Of a DNA stretch of 64,000 nt, positions 24,898 to 34,910 are shown piece by piece. A program made the position numbers and the translations under genes. The stretch's first letter is position 1. Each line of letters begins with the position of its first letter. The notes beneath the pieces were generated by a model. That model made no database searches. It was not told the DNA's origin and worked only from the letters and a program-made list of their open reading frames with translations. This DNA comes from Lachnospiraceae bacterium (GTDB lineage: Bacteria; Bacillota; Clostridia; Lachnospirales; Lachnospiraceae): the NCBI GenBank assembly GCA_017476665.1, contig JAFUZJ010000050.1:62001-126000 (forward strand), in the 5' to 3' direction.

Positions 24898-24963
24898 TCC
24901 ACCGGGGCATTGCAGGGAAATACGATTTATTTTTTATATTTTTTCAGATAGTGCTTGCATACC

Positions 24964-24995
24964 ACCACCATTTCTAGTAAACTAGATATGGTGGT
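24964..24995. promoter_or_regulatory. Long near-perfect dyad upstream of purE
   Basis: ACCACCAT and ATGGTGGT flank an inner TCTAG/CTAGA pair with a TAAA loop: 13 pairs with one mismatch. It overlaps a weak promoter (TTGCAT, 17 bases, TAAACT). It could be an operator or an RNA attenuator for the purine operon. Confidence 0.5.
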
Positions 24996-25022
24996 TTAGT
25001 ATGTAGTTTTTTACAAGATATA

Positions 25023-25034
25023 TCCCTCGAGGGA
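25023..25034. promoter_or_regulatory. 12-bp palindrome in the purE leader
   Basis: TCCCTCGAGGGA is a perfect palindrome 52 bases before the purE ATG. No guanine riboswitch core was found in this leader. Confidence 0.35.
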
Positions 25035-25086
25035 CATTTGCGTTCCAAAGAGGGAGGGAAAATAATCATGGGAGGAAGGAAAGATC

Positions 25087-25623
25087 ATGGCGGATACAAA
25101 TGCAAAAGCATTGGTTGGCATTGTGATGGGCAGTGATTCCGATATGCCGGTAATGGCCAAGGCGGCGGATATTTTGGAGGAGCTGGGCGTGCCCTATGAG
25201 ATGACCATCATCAGTGCGCACAGAGAGCCGGATGTGTTTTTTGAATATGCGAAGACTGCGGAGAAGAAGGGATTCAAGGTGATCATCGCGGGAGCGGGCA
25301 TGGCGGCACATCTGCCGGGCATGTGTGCGGCGATCTTCCCAATGCCGGTGATCGGCATTCCAATGCATACGACGTCTCTGGGCGGCAGGGATTCTCTTTA
25401 TTCCATCGTGCAGATGCCCTCCGGTATTCCGGTGGCGACGGTAGCCATTAACGGGGGAGCCAATGCAGGACTCCTGGCAGCCAAGATCCTGGCAACTTCG
25501 GATGCTGCGCTTTTGCAGAAGCTGAAGGATTACAGTGCAAAATTAAAGGATCAGGTTGTGGCGAAGGACGCGAAACTGCAGGAGATCGGTTACAAGGCTT
25601 ATGTAGAGAGCCAGAAAAAATAG
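25087..25623 (+). CDS. purE: 5-(carboxyamino)imidazole ribonucleotide mutase
   Basis: The 178-residue class I PurE moves the carboxyl group of N5-CAIR to C4 in purine synthesis. The motifs MGSDSDMPVM, SAHREPD and AGAGMAAHLPG are intact. Class I PurE normally works with PurK, which is not in this window. GGAGGAAGG lies shortly before the ATG. It is the first gene of a four-gene purine operon, with purM following by 15 bases. Confidence 0.95.
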   Translation: MADTNAKALVGIVMGSDSDMPVMAKAADILEELGVPYEMTIISAHREPDVFFEYAKTAEKKGFKVIIAGAGMAAHLPGMCAAIFPMPVIGIPMHTTSLGGRDSLYSIVQMPSGIPVATVAINGGANAGLLAAKILATSDAALLQKLKDYSAKLKDQVVAKDAKLQEIGYKAYVESQKK

Positions 25624-25638
25624 GATAGGAGAGAAACG

Positions 25639-26664
25639 ATGGATTACAAGAAAGCGGGAGTAGATATTGAAGCGGGTTATAAGTCGGTGGAGCTGATGAA
25701 GCAGCATGTGAAGGAGACCATGCGCCCTGAGGTGATGGGTGGCCTGGGCGGATTCTCCGGTGCGTTTTCCATGAGCGGTATCAAGGGGATGGAGGAGCCT
25801 GTGCTGTTGTCCGGAACGGATGGCGTAGGCACCAAGATTAAGCTGGCGTTCCTCATGGACAAGCATGATACGGTGGGTATCGACTGCGTGGCAATGTGCG
25901 TGAACGATGTGGCATGCGCAGGCGGCGAACCGTTGTTTTTCCTCGATTACATTGCATGCGGCAAGAATTATCCCGAGAAGATCGCGACCATTGTAAAAGG
26001 CGTGGCTGAAGGTTGTAAGCAGGCAGGCGCGGCGCTGATTGGCGGTGAGACAGCGGAGCATCCGGGACTGATGCCGGAGGACGAGTATGATCTGGCAGGA
26101 TTTGCGGTAGGTGTGGCCGACAAAAAGGATATCATCGACGGCTCCACGATCAAGGCGGGGGATACTCTGATCGGTATCGCTTCTTCCGGTGTACATTCCA
26201 ACGGTTTTTCCCTGGTGAGGAAAGTGTTTGAGATGACGAAGGAAAGTCTGGACACCTATTATGAGGAGCTGGGTACCACTTTGGGGGAGGCGCTGATCGT
26301 GCCCACCAGAATCTATGTGAAAGCATTGAAGTCCGTAAAAGATGCGGGCGTGAAGGTGAAGGGCTGCAGCCACATCACCGGCGGCGGATTCTATGAGAAT
26401 ATTCCGAGAATGCTGCCGGATGGCATCAGGGCAGTGGTAAAGAAGGACAGCTATGAGGTGCCTGCAATCTTTAAATTATTGCAGAAGACAGGCGGCATCG
26501 AAGATCAGATGATGTACAATACATATAATATGGGACTGGGTATGGTTCTGGCGGTGGACCCTGCTGATGTGGACAAGACCATGGCGGCAATCAAAGCAGC
26601 CGGGGATATGCCTTATGTTGTGGGAAGCTGCGAAGCCGGCGAGAAGGGTGTGGATTTATGTTAA
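25639..26664 (+). CDS. purM: Phosphoribosylformylglycinamidine cyclo-ligase
   Basis: The 341-residue AIR synthetase closes the imidazole ring using ATP. It shows [40 protein letters not shown] and the C-terminal [13 protein letters not shown]. Length is normal. The AGGAGAG site is well spaced from the ATG. Its last seven bases overlap the start of purN, so translation of the two is coupled. Confidence 0.96.
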   Translation: MDYKKAGVDIEAGYKSVELMKQHVKETMRPEVMGGLGGFSGAFSMSGIKGMEEPVLLSGTDGVGTKIKLAFLMDKHDTVGIDCVAMCVNDVACAGGEPLFFLDYIACGKNYPEKIATIVKGVAEGCKQAGAALIGGETAEHPGLMPEDEYDLAGFAVGVADKKDIIDGSTIKAGDTLIGIASSGVHSNGFSLVRKVFEMTKESLDTYYEELGTTLGEALIVPTRIYVKALKSVKDAGVKVKGCSHITGGGFYENIPRMLPDGIRAVVKKDSYEVPAIFKLLQKTGGIEDQMMYNTYNMGLGMVLAVDPADVDKTMAAIKAAGDMPYVVGSCEAGEKGVDLC

Positions 26665-27281
26665 GAGTATTGGCATTGGTGTCCGGCGGCGGCACGAATC
26701 TGCAGGCGATCATTGATGCGGTGGCTGCGGAAAAGATTCAAAATGCAGAGCTGGTCGGCGTAATCAGTAACAATAAGACTGTAAAAAGTCTGGAACGGGC
26801 GAAAAATGCAGGAATTCCTGCATTCAGTGTTTCTCCCAAGGATTTTGAAAACAGAGAACTTTTTTATGAGGCATTTTTGGATAAAGTCAATGAATGCAGG
26901 CCGGATCTGATCGTGCTGGCAGGCTTTCTGGTGGCGATCCCGCCCAAGATGGTGGCACAGTACTCCGGGCGGATCATCAATATTCATCCTTCCCTGATCC
27001 CGTCTTTCTGCGGCGTGGGATATTTCGGACTGAAGGTGCACGAGAAGGCGCTGGAGCGCGGCGTGAAGGTGACAGGTGCCACCGTACATTTCGTGACGGA
27101 GGGTATGGACGAGGGTCCGATCATTGCGCAGAAAGCAGTGTATATCGAGGATAATGATACGCCGGAGATTCTGCAGCGGCGTGTAATGGAGCAGGCGGAG
27201 TGGATCTTGCTGCCCCAGGCCATCGATGATATTGCCAATGACCGGATCGAGATCCGGGACGGAAAGGTAATACGCAAGTAA
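26658..27281 (+). CDS. purN: Phosphoribosylglycinamide formyltransferase
   Basis: The 207-residue enzyme transfers a formyl group from 10-formyl-tetrahydrofolate to GAR. The folate-binding and catalytic region has [10 protein letters not shown] with the catalytic Asn-His pair, and the conserved Asp lies in [12 protein letters not shown]. It overlaps purM by seven bases, and purD begins 25 bases after its stop codon. Confidence 0.95.
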   Translation: MLRVLALVSGGGTNLQAIIDAVAAEKIQNAELVGVISNNKTVKSLERAKNAGIPAFSVSPKDFENRELFYEAFLDKVNECRPDLIVLAGFLVAIPPKMVAQYSGRIINIHPSLIPSFCGVGYFGLKVHEKALERGVKVTGATVHFVTEGMDEGPIIAQKAVYIEDNDTPEILQRRVMEQAEWILLPQAIDDIANDRIEIRDGKVIRK

Positions 27282-27306
27282 TTTATTGAGAGAACGAGGT
27301 GTGAAC

Positions 27307-28581
27307 ATGAAAGTTTTGATCGTAGGAAGCGGCGGGCGTGAGCATGCAATCGCTGCATGTGTGGCGAAGAGTGCGAAGGTGGACAAGATCTATTGTGCTC
27401 CCGGTAACGCGGGAATCGGGCAGCTGGCGGAGTGTGTGGCCATCGGCGCCATGGAATTTGATAAGCTGGTTGCTTTTGCAAAGGAAAAAGCAATCGACTT
27501 TGTGATCGTGGGCATGGATGATCCGTTGGTAGGCGGTTTGGTGGATGCCATGGAGGCGGAGGGAATCCGGACCTTCGGTCCCCGCAGGAATGCGGCAATC
27601 CTGGAGGGAAGCAAGGCGTTTTCCAAGGATCTGATGAAAAAATATAATATACCCACCGCGGCTTACGAGACGTTTGACGACGCCGACGCAGCCATCGCCT
27701 ATCTGAAAGAGAAGGCAGAGTTTCCGATTGTCCTGAAGGCGGACGGGCTGGCTCTGGGCAAGGGTGTTTTGATCTGCAATACGCTGGAGGAAGCGCTGGA
27801 CGGTGTTGCCACGATCATGCAGGACAAGAAATTCGGTGATGCAGGCAACCGTATGGTCATTGAAGAGTTTATGACCGGGCGCGAAGTGAGCGTATTGTCC
27901 TTTGTGGACGGCAAGACGATCCGGATTATGACATCCGCACAGGATCACAAGCGCGCGCAGGACGGGGATCAGGGACTGAATACCGGCGGTATGGGCACAT
28001 TTTCTCCCAGCCCTTTTTATACGAAAGAAGTGGATGAGTTCTGTCATCAATATATTTATCAGGCTACCGTGGACGCCATGGCTGCGGAGGGCAGACCGTT
28101 CAAGGGCGTGATTTTCTTTGGACTGATGCTTACGCCCAAGGGACCGAGGGTGTTGGAGTATAATGCGAGATTCGGCGATCCTGAGGCACAGGTGGTGCTG
28201 CCCCGCATGAAGAATGACATTATCGAGGTGATGGAGGCGTGCGTGGACGGAACATTGGATAAGATCGACCTGCAGTTTGAGGACAATGCGGCGGTCTGTG
28301 TGGTGCTTGCCAGTGCGGGATATCCGGTGTCCTATGAGAAGGGTTTTGTGATCGAAGGTCTGGAGCGCTTTGAGAAAGAGGAAGGATATTACTGTTTTCA
28401 TGCGGGCACGAAGCTGACGGAGAAAGGCATTGTCACAAACGGCGGACGTGTGTTGGGCGTGACGGCGAAGGGGAAGGATCTGAAAGAAGCCAGAGCCAAT
28501 GCCTATGCGGCGACGGAGTGGGTTTCCTTTGAGAATAAATATATGCGGCATGACATCGGGAAGGCCATTGATGAGGCATGA
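27307..28581 (+). CDS. purD: Phosphoribosylamine-glycine ligase
   Basis: The 424-residue ATP-grasp enzyme makes GAR from phosphoribosylamine and glycine. It starts KVLIVGSGGREHAI and shows VLKADGLALGKGV, the DHKRAQDGDQGLNTGGMG loop and LEYNARFGDPE. An upstream TTG at 27286 is in frame, but the ATG at 27307 follows GAGGTG by six bases and gives the standard N terminus. It is the last gene of the purEMND operon. Confidence 0.95.
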   Translation: MKVLIVGSGGREHAIAACVAKSAKVDKIYCAPGNAGIGQLAECVAIGAMEFDKLVAFAKEKAIDFVIVGMDDPLVGGLVDAMEAEGIRTFGPRRNAAILEGSKAFSKDLMKKYNIPTAAYETFDDADAAIAYLKEKAEFPIVLKADGLALGKGVLICNTLEEALDGVATIMQDKKFGDAGNRMVIEEFMTGREVSVLSFVDGKTIRIMTSAQDHKRAQDGDQGLNTGGMGTFSPSPFYTKEVDEFCHQYIYQATVDAMAAEGRPFKGVIFFGLMLTPKGPRVLEYNARFGDPEAQVVLPRMKNDIIEVMEACVDGTLDKIDLQFEDNAAVCVVLASAGYPVSYEKGFVIEGLERFEKEEGYYCFHAGTKLTEKGIVTNGGRVLGVTAKGKDLKEARANAYAATEWVSFENKYMRHDIGKAIDEA

Positions 28582-28660
28582 GGCTGATCTTTCAGTTTCA
28601 GATATACAGATCTAAAAGTAAGATAAGATCATAAAAGAAAGGGTACAGAGGGAAAAAATT

Positions 28661-30295
28661 ATGAAAAAGGCAAACGGGTTGTACAATCGATTGCGTGGAA
28701 TTCTGGGAGTATTCGCATTGGTTGCTATTTTGACGGCCGGATTATTTGCGGATGCATTCACGATCATCAGTCTTGCAGACAGCGCCGGAAAAATAACTGC
28801 GAACACAGCGAAGGTTCGAAAAGAGGCCAGTACTTCCAGCGATACACTGGCAAGTGTGAAAAAAGGAGATACCGTTACGATCAAAGGACAGACAAAGGAC
28901 AGTGACGGATACACCTGGTATCAGGTCGTTTACGACGGCACCAAGACAGGCTATATCCGTTCCGATCTGATGGAGATCACGGACGGTAGCACGCCCGGCA
29001 CCATCGTGGCTTCCACCACCGGTCAGACAACAGGCAATGCCACAACCACCACTGGTCAGGATGAGACTGTGGTGGATGTAACGGAAGTGCAGCCGGTGAG
29101 CGCAAAAGTATCCGGTTCTTCTCCGGTGCGTGTCCGTCAGAATGCATCTATGACCAGCAGGATCGTGAGTACGGCGCAGGGCGGACTGGCATTGACCGTT
29201 ACCGGTACTGCCACGGGAGATGACGGGAATCAGTGGTATCGCGTTTCGTTCATTGCGAACGGGTCTGAGGTAAGCGGTTTTATCCGTGCGGACTATGTTA
29301 CGCTGAACGGGGATCTGGTTCCGGCAGGAACCGCGACGGAAGAGCCGCAGCAGCCGGCGGAGCAGCCCGCAGAGAATCAGGGAACCGGCGTGGATGGCAG
29401 CAAGGATTGGGATACCTATTATCAGGACGAAATCTGGCACCTGGTAGACAATACCACCGGAAAATCCTATAGCATTAGCCAGATTTTTGAAACAGTAGAG
29501 ACCAACAATAATACACTGAAGGAGGTGCTTGCCACCAATCAGACCCAACAGATCGCCGTAGTGGCTTTGGTGATTCTTGCAGTGATTCTGGTATTGATCA
29601 TAAGTGTTTTGATTTTCAAGATGAAAGAGATGAAAGACGCCGCTTATTATGAGAAGGTGGAGCGTGAGACTGTCCGTAAGCGTGCGGCAGACAGACCGGC
29701 ACAGACCGGCGCAAAGACCGCCGGCGGAAACGGACAGAGACCTCAGCAGACGAAGAAGCCTTCCGGATCAAACGGAAACGGTCAACGTCCCGCAGGCGCA
29801 GGTGAAAAACGCCCGAACGGCCAGCGTCCGAACGGCCAGCATCAGAGTGGCCAGCATCAGAGCGGAAAGCGTCCCGCTGGTGCAGGGGAAAGACGCCCGA
29901 ACGGCCAGCGTCCGAACGGTGCAGACAGCCATGATCACAGACCGAATAACGCAGCGAAAAAGGTCAGACCTGCGGAGGTGAATCCGGAAGAGAAAGACTT
30001 GGAAGTGCAGCAGGATGTCAGGGACACTTTACAGGAGAATATCCAGAAGCCTGTTTCCGAGAAGGTTCAGGAGACTGTGAAGGAGACCGTCAGCGAGGAG
30101 AAATCCGAAAAGATGTTGGATCCGTCGGAGAGCTTTACTGAGAATATTGAGGAAGCGGCGAGAGAGATTGCCAGAGAGATGGGAGATCCGGTTCCTCCGC
30201 GTACCGAGGAGAAAAAGAAATGGAAATCCAAGAATTTTGCGGATGATGATGAATTTGAGTTCCAGTTCTTAGACTGGGATGAGGATCAGGAATAA
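28661..30295 (+). CDS. Membrane protein with two SH3b domains and a long cytoplasmic tail
   Basis: The 544-residue protein has an N-terminal membrane segment or signal anchor (about 14-38), two bacterial SH3 domains (about 43-107 and 140-215, with TAKVRKEAS and SPVRVRQNAS openings), a Thr-rich linker and a second membrane segment near 305-328 (VVALVILAVILVLIISVLIF). A basic, Gly/Asn/Gln/Arg-rich repeat region (about 345-435) and an acidic C terminus follow. SH3b domains usually bind the cell wall, so this protein may link the wall to a cytoplasmic partner. It precedes clpC by 67 bases in the same direction. Confidence 0.75.
   Translation: MKKANGLYNRLRGILGVFALVAILTAGLFADAFTIISLADSAGKITANTAKVRKEASTSSDTLASVKKGDTVTIKGQTKDSDGYTWYQVVYDGTKTGYIRSDLMEITDGSTPGTIVASTTGQTTGNATTTTGQDETVVDVTEVQPVSAKVSGSSPVRVRQNASMTSRIVSTAQGGLALTVTGTATGDDGNQWYRVSFIANGSEVSGFIRADYVTLNGDLVPAGTATEEPQQPAEQPAENQGTGVDGSKDWDTYYQDEIWHLVDNTTGKSYSISQIFETVETNNNTLKEVLATNQTQQIAVVALVILAVILVLIISVLIFKMKEMKDAAYYEKVERETVRKRAADRPAQTGAKTAGGNGQRPQQTKKPSGSNGNGQRPAGAGEKRPNGQRPNGQHQSGQHQSGKRPAGAGERRPNGQRPNGADSHDHRPNNAAKKVRPAEVNPEEKDLEVQQDVRDTLQENIQKPVSEKVQETVKETVSEEKSEKMLDPSESFTENIEEAAREIAREMGDPVPPRTEEKKKWKSKNFADDDEFEFQFLDWDEDQE
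29800..29940 (+). repeat. Low-complexity coding repeat (NGQRP/QSG units)
   Basis: Short repeated codon blocks encode units such as RPNGQRPNG, QHQSG and RPAGAGE. Near-identical DNA units indicate recent expansion, so copy number may vary between strains. Confidence 0.7.
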
Positions 30296-30362
30296 AACTG
30301 CACAAAAGAGGATAGATTCAGAGAGAAGTATTGGAATTTAAGGGAGTGTTGGAGGTTTTTCT

Positions 30363-32804
30363 ATGCAGTTGGAATTCACTGACAGAGCCAAGGAAGCGCT
30401 GGCGCAGGCATCCAAATGTGCCAGAGCGTTAAAACAGGGGTATGTTGGTACGGAACACATTCTGGTGGGGCTGTTGACCGCAAAGGGCGGCGTGGCGTAT
30501 CAGGTGCTGACGGACAATGGTGTGGACGTGGATCAGGTCAAGGACATGATCCAGGATCTGATCGCTTTTGACAAAGGAGTTGCTCTTAAAGAGCGGGAGG
30601 GCTATTCGCCCAGAGCCCGCAAGATCCTGGATGAGGCGCATCGCCAGGCGGAGCGCTTCAAGCAGAAGCAGACCGGTACCGAACATCTTCTTCTGGCGCT
30701 GATCAAAGAGGGAGAAAATGTAGCGGTCAGACTGCTCAATACGTTGAGCGTTAACGTGCAGAAAATTTATGTGGACACGTTGCTGGCAATCGGACAGGAC
30801 GGAAATCTATACAAGGAAGATCTGGGAAAAAAGAATCAGGGCAAGGGCAGAACAGCCACGTTGGATCAGTACAGCAGGGATCTGACGGCGCTTGCAAAAG
30901 AGGGAAAGCTTGACCCGGTAATCGGAAGAGAGGATGAGATCAGGCGGCTGGTCCAGATCCTGAGCAGACGTACCAAGAACAATCCCTGCCTGATCGGCGA
31001 ACCCGGTGTGGGTAAGACGGCGGTTGTAGAAGGACTGGCGCTGCGGATTGTGGCGGGAGAGGTTCCCTTTACGGTGCAGAATAAGAGACTGCTCACGCTG
31101 GATCTGTCCGGCATGGTGGCAGGCAGCAAATACCGCGGTGAGTTTGAGGAACGCATCAAAAAGGTGATCAAAGAGGTCATTGAGGACGGAAATATCATCC
31201 TGTTTTTGGATGAACTGCACACTATTATCGGTGCAGGCGGTGCAGAGGGGGCCATCGATGCGTCCAATATTCTGAAGCCATCCCTGGCGAGAGGCGAGAT
31301 CCAGCTGATCGGTGCGACCACCATTGCGGAGTATCGCAAATATGTGGAGAAAGATGCAGCCTTAGAGCGCAGGTTTCAGCCGGTCACGGTGGAGGAGCCC
31401 ACGGAGGAAGAGGCCATCCGCATCTTAAACGGTATTAAAGCAAAATACGAAGAACACCATAAAGTGCGCATCACCGATGAGGCAGTGGAAGCGGCGGTGC
31501 GGTTTTCCAACCGCTATATCAATGACCGCAATCTGCCGGATAAAGCTATCGACCTGATCGATGAGGCTGCGGCCAGCGCCCGGCTGAAATCCATGGATCT
31601 GCCGGAGAAAATGAAAGAGATGCTGGAGCAGATCAAGAAGATGGATCAGCAGATTGAGCGATCCATTCGTATGGAGATCTACACTCAGGCGGCGGAGATC
31701 AAACGCAACCAGGATGAGTTGATCAAAAAATACCAGAGGCAGATGGACCGCCGTCAGGCAAAAGAGGAGAATATGAGCTACAGCATCGGGGAGAATGACA
31801 TTGCCGAGGTTGTGGCAATGTGGACCAAGATTCCCGTACAGAAGCTGGCGGAGAAAGAGAGTGAGCGGCTGTTAAGACTGGAGAGCATTTTGCATAAGCG
31901 CGTGATCGGGCAGGAGGAGGCAGTGAAAGCCGTATCCAAGGCCATGCGCAGAGGCAGAGTGGGACTGAAAGATCCCAACCGTCCCATCGGTTCTTTCCTG
32001 TTCTTAGGTCCCACCGGCGTGGGAAAAACAGAACTTTCCAAAGCGTTGGCAGAGGCGATGTTCGGCTCCGAGGACGCGATGATCCGGGTGGATATGTCCG
32101 AGTATATGGAAGGACATTCGGTCTCCAAGATGATTGGTTCCCCGCCCGGCTACGTGGGATTTGAGGACGGCGGACAGCTCTCGGAGAAGGTGCGCAGGAA
32201 TCCCTATTCGGTGGTGCTGTTTGACGAGATAGAGAAAGCGCACCCCGATGTGTTCAATATCCTGCTGCAGGTGTTGGATGACGGACATATCACCGATTCC
32301 AAGGGACGCAAGGTGAACTTCAAGAACACCATTCTCATCATGACCTCCAACGCGGGAGCGCAGCGGATCGTGGACCCGAAGAATCTGGGTTTTGCTACGG
32401 AAAAGAGCGAGAAGAAGGATTATGAGAAGATGAAATCGGCGGTGATGGAGGAGGTGAAGCGCAGCTTCAAACCTGAATTTATCAACCGTATCGATGACAT
32501 CATCGTGTTCCACCAGCTGAACGATGACAACATGAAGGATATCGTGAACCTGCTGGCGGCAAATCTGGTGAAGCGCTGCGAGAGCCAGATGGATATTCAC
32601 ATCAGCCTGACGCCGGCCATGAAAGAGCATCTGGTGAAAAAATACGCGGATCAGAAGATGGGCGCCCGGCCGTTAAAGCGTGCGATCCAGTCTGTGGTGG
32701 AGGATGCGTTGGCGGAGGAGATCCTGAAGAAAAATGTGAAGCCCGGCGACACAGTCAGCGTGGGATTCAAGAACGAAAAGGTGACGTTCACCGTGAAAAA
32801 ATAG
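30363..32804 (+). CDS. clpC: ClpC-type AAA+ unfoldase
   Basis: The 813-residue chaperone has a double Clp-N domain (1-145), a first AAA+ module with GEPGVGKTA, a middle domain (about 400-470) and a second module with GPTGVGKTE. It should unfold substrates for ClpP. The usual Firmicute neighbours ctsR, mcsA and mcsB are not upstream; an SH3/membrane protein gene takes that place. radA lies downstream, as in many Firmicutes. GGAGG precedes the ATG by seven bases. No CtsR-type heptad repeat was recognised upstream. Confidence 0.93.
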   Translation: MQLEFTDRAKEALAQASKCARALKQGYVGTEHILVGLLTAKGGVAYQVLTDNGVDVDQVKDMIQDLIAFDKGVALKEREGYSPRARKILDEAHRQAERFKQKQTGTEHLLLALIKEGENVAVRLLNTLSVNVQKIYVDTLLAIGQDGNLYKEDLGKKNQGKGRTATLDQYSRDLTALAKEGKLDPVIGREDEIRRLVQILSRRTKNNPCLIGEPGVGKTAVVEGLALRIVAGEVPFTVQNKRLLTLDLSGMVAGSKYRGEFEERIKKVIKEVIEDGNIILFLDELHTIIGAGGAEGAIDASNILKPSLARGEIQLIGATTIAEYRKYVEKDAALERRFQPVTVEEPTEEEAIRILNGIKAKYEEHHKVRITDEAVEAAVRFSNRYINDRNLPDKAIDLIDEAAASARLKSMDLPEKMKEMLEQIKKMDQQIERSIRMEIYTQAAEIKRNQDELIKKYQRQMDRRQAKEENMSYSIGENDIAEVVAMWTKIPVQKLAEKESERLLRLESILHKRVIGQEEAVKAVSKAMRRGRVGLKDPNRPIGSFLFLGPTGVGKTELSKALAEAMFGSEDAMIRVDMSEYMEGHSVSKMIGSPPGYVGFEDGGQLSEKVRRNPYSVVLFDEIEKAHPDVFNILLQVLDDGHITDSKGRKVNFKNTILIMTSNAGAQRIVDPKNLGFATEKSEKKDYEKMKSAVMEEVKRSFKPEFINRIDDIIVFHQLNDDNMKDIVNLLAANLVKRCESQMDIHISLTPAMKEHLVKKYADQKMGARPLKRAIQSVVEDALAEEILKKNVKPGDTVSVGFKNEKVTFTVKK

Positions 32805-32833
32805 TGGAAAAAAGTCATATTTTATATTATACT
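32805..32833 (+). promoter_or_regulatory. Candidate promoter after clpC
   Basis: TGGAAA (32805-32810) and TATACT (32828-32833) are separated by 17 bases, directly after the clpC stop codon. Confidence 0.4.
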
Positions 32834-32895
32834 AAAAGTAGCTGATAATGGTTTGGCGGATATTCCGTCCAGATGATGACCAGGAGGACAAGAGA

Positions 32896-33309
32896 ATGGC
32901 AGTGGTAGAGGAATTGCTCCGCAGTGAGGCGGACGGCGCAGTCAGCTTCGGTAATCACAAATTGGCAAAGAAAGCCAAAGTTGAGGATTACAAGCACGCA
33001 GGAGACCTGTTGAAGGTGAAGACCTACAATGAGATCACAAAGCTGGAGAAGAACGGCATGTTCCTGTATGAGTCCGTACCCGGCACCAGTGTTTTCAACT
33101 TCAAAGAACAGGCGGACAGCGTGGAATTCACTGTGACAGGTGATGTGGATGCGCAGATTACGGTCGGTCTGAAAGACGATACGGAATATGAAGTATTCGT
33201 CGGAGGCAGCAGCATCGGCAAGATGAAGACCGGACTGGGCGGCAAACTTTCATTGAGCGTGGAACTGGAGAATGCCGGCGAAGTGGCGGTGAAGGTTGTG
33301 CAGGCGTAA
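32896..33309 (+). CDS. Conserved small protein of unknown function
   Basis: The 137-residue product is soluble, has no signal peptide and is rich in beta-strand patterns. Conserved-looking segments are SFGNHKLAKKAKVED, LEKNGMFLYESVPG and a glycine-rich end (GGSSIGKMKTGLGGKLS). Homologues in Lachnospiraceae are, to my memory, sometimes named endosialidase, but I see no catalytic motif to support that. AGGAGGA precedes the chosen ATG by seven bases; an upstream ATG at 32848 lacks such a site. It lies between clpC and radA. Confidence 0.65.
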   Translation: MAVVEELLRSEADGAVSFGNHKLAKKAKVEDYKHAGDLLKVKTYNEITKLEKNGMFLYESVPGTSVFNFKEQADSVEFTVTGDVDAQITVGLKDDTEYEVFVGGSSIGKMKTGLGGKLSLSVELENAGEVAVKVVQA

Positions 33310-33370
33310 GGCGCTGCAGAGATCGTAATAAGATCAAAAGCGAAACAGAAAGCAGATTGAAATGAAAGGA

Positions 33371-33408
33371 ATCCCGGCTCTGAGGTGACTTGGAGTCGGG
33401 ATGTTTTG
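33371..33408 (+). terminator. Hairpin before radA
   Basis: ATCCCGGCTC pairs with GAGTCGGGAT over 10 bp (one G-T pair) and is followed by GTTTTG. The short T run makes it a weak terminator or an attenuator for radA, 29 bases before its ATG. Confidence 0.55.
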
Positions 33409-33431
33409 TGGAAGAGAAAGGCGAGGACAAC

Positions 33432-34865
33432 ATGGCAAAAGGAAAAACAGCGACCATATTTTTCTGCCAGAGCTGCGGATATGAATCAGCCAAATGGATG
33501 GGCCAGTGCCCGGGCTGTAAGGAATGGAATACCTTTGTGGAGGAAACGGTGAACAAGGCCGATCTGAAGGCGGCAGGCGGTGCGGCGAAGCGGATGGGCG
33601 GGCGGCAGGAGCCCTGTGCACTCTCAGAGGTGGCAATTCGGGAGGAAAGCAAGATTCTGACCGGAATCGGGGAGCTGGACCGGGTGTTGGGCGGCGGTAT
33701 CGTGCAGGGATCTCTGACGTTAGTGGGCGGTGATCCCGGCATCGGAAAGTCCACACTGCTTTTGCAGGTGTGTAAGAATCTCGCCCAGAGCGGGCATAAG
33801 GTACTCTATATCTCCGGTGAGGAGTCCCAGGTACAGATCAAGATGCGCGCCGATCGGATCGGCAGCTTTACGGAACAGATGCTGCTCCTGTGTGAGACCA
33901 ATCTGGGGGATATCGAGGAGGTGATCCGCCGGACAAAGCCGGAGGTTGTGGTCATCGACTCCATCCAGACCATGTACAATGAAAACGTGTCCGCGGCGCC
34001 GGGCAGCGTGTCCCAGGTGCGGGAATCCACCGGCGTGCTGCTGCAGCTGGCCAAGGGCTTGAATGTGTCCGTATTTATCGTGGGTCATGTGACCAAGGAG
34101 GGGACGGTGGCAGGTCCCAGAGTGCTGGAGCATATGGTGGACACGGTGTTATATTTTGAGGGGGACAGACATGCATCCTACCGAATCCTGCGCGGGGTGA
34201 AAAACCGTTTCGGATCTACCAATGAGATCGGTGTGTTTGAGATGCGGGAACAAGGGCTTGTGGAGGTGGCGAATGCCTCGGAGTATATGCTGAGCGGCCG
34301 TCCGGAAAACGCCAGCGGTTCCGTGGTGACATGCACCATGGAAGGTACCAGACCGCTTCTTGTGGAGATTCAGGCACTGGTGTGCCAGAGCAATTTCGGA
34401 ATTCCCCGCAGACAGACGACAGGTACGGATTTTAACCGGGTCAATCTGCTGATGGCGGTGCTGGAGAAGCGTCTGGGCGTGCAGCTTGCAGGTTGCGATG
34501 CTTATGTAAATATCACCGGCGGAATGAAGATTTTGGAGCCGGCCATCGATCTGGGGATTGTCATTGCAATCTTATCCAGTTTCCGCAACAAGACAGTGAA
34601 TCCGAAGTTGATCGCATTTGGGGAAGTGGGACTTTCCGGAGAAGTGCGCGCGGTAAGTCAAACCGCACAGCGTGTGGCGGAGGCCGGGAAGCTTGGCTTT
34701 GAGGTATGCGTGATCCCCGCGGTGAGCGAAAAAGATGTTATGATAGCGGACGCAGCAGGCGGACGGGATGTCACAGAAGGCAAAGCGGGCTGTGAAGAAA
34801 CCGCAAAGAGAATGCGGATCGTTGCGGTTAAAAATCTGCAGGATGTGATGGACAGACTGATGTGA
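33432..34865 (+). CDS. radA: DNA repair protein RadA (Sms)
   Basis: The 477-residue protein has an N-terminal zinc finger (CQSCG and CPGCK), a RecA-like ATPase with Walker A GGDPGIGKST, the RadA-specific KNRFG motif and a C-terminal Lon-like domain. It drives branch migration during recombination. The start at 33432 is followed by the standard zinc finger; the earlier in-frame codon at 33390 lies inside a hairpin. disA, which often follows radA in Firmicutes, is not present. Confidence 0.95.
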   Translation: MAKGKTATIFFCQSCGYESAKWMGQCPGCKEWNTFVEETVNKADLKAAGGAAKRMGGRQEPCALSEVAIREESKILTGIGELDRVLGGGIVQGSLTLVGGDPGIGKSTLLLQVCKNLAQSGHKVLYISGEESQVQIKMRADRIGSFTEQMLLLCETNLGDIEEVIRRTKPEVVVIDSIQTMYNENVSAAPGSVSQVRESTGVLLQLAKGLNVSVFIVGHVTKEGTVAGPRVLEHMVDTVLYFEGDRHASYRILRGVKNRFGSTNEIGVFEMREQGLVEVANASEYMLSGRPENASGSVVTCTMEGTRPLLVEIQALVCQSNFGIPRRQTTGTDFNRVNLLMAVLEKRLGVQLAGCDAYVNITGGMKILEPAIDLGIVIAILSSFRNKTVNPKLIAFGEVGLSGEVRAVSQTAQRVAEAGKLGFEVCVIPAVSEKDVMIADAAGGRDVTEGKAGCEETAKRMRIVAVKNLQDVMDRLM

Positions 34866-34910
34866 CTTAACGGGAAACAATGATCAAAGAGGATTGGAGA
34901 CCAAAAATAA

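Noticed and set aside
24898..25086. Guanine or PRPP riboswitch before purE
   Set aside because: The conserved core sequences of these riboswitches are not present.
29800..29940. CRISPR-like array
   Set aside because: The repeats are coding low-complexity units without spacers of constant size.
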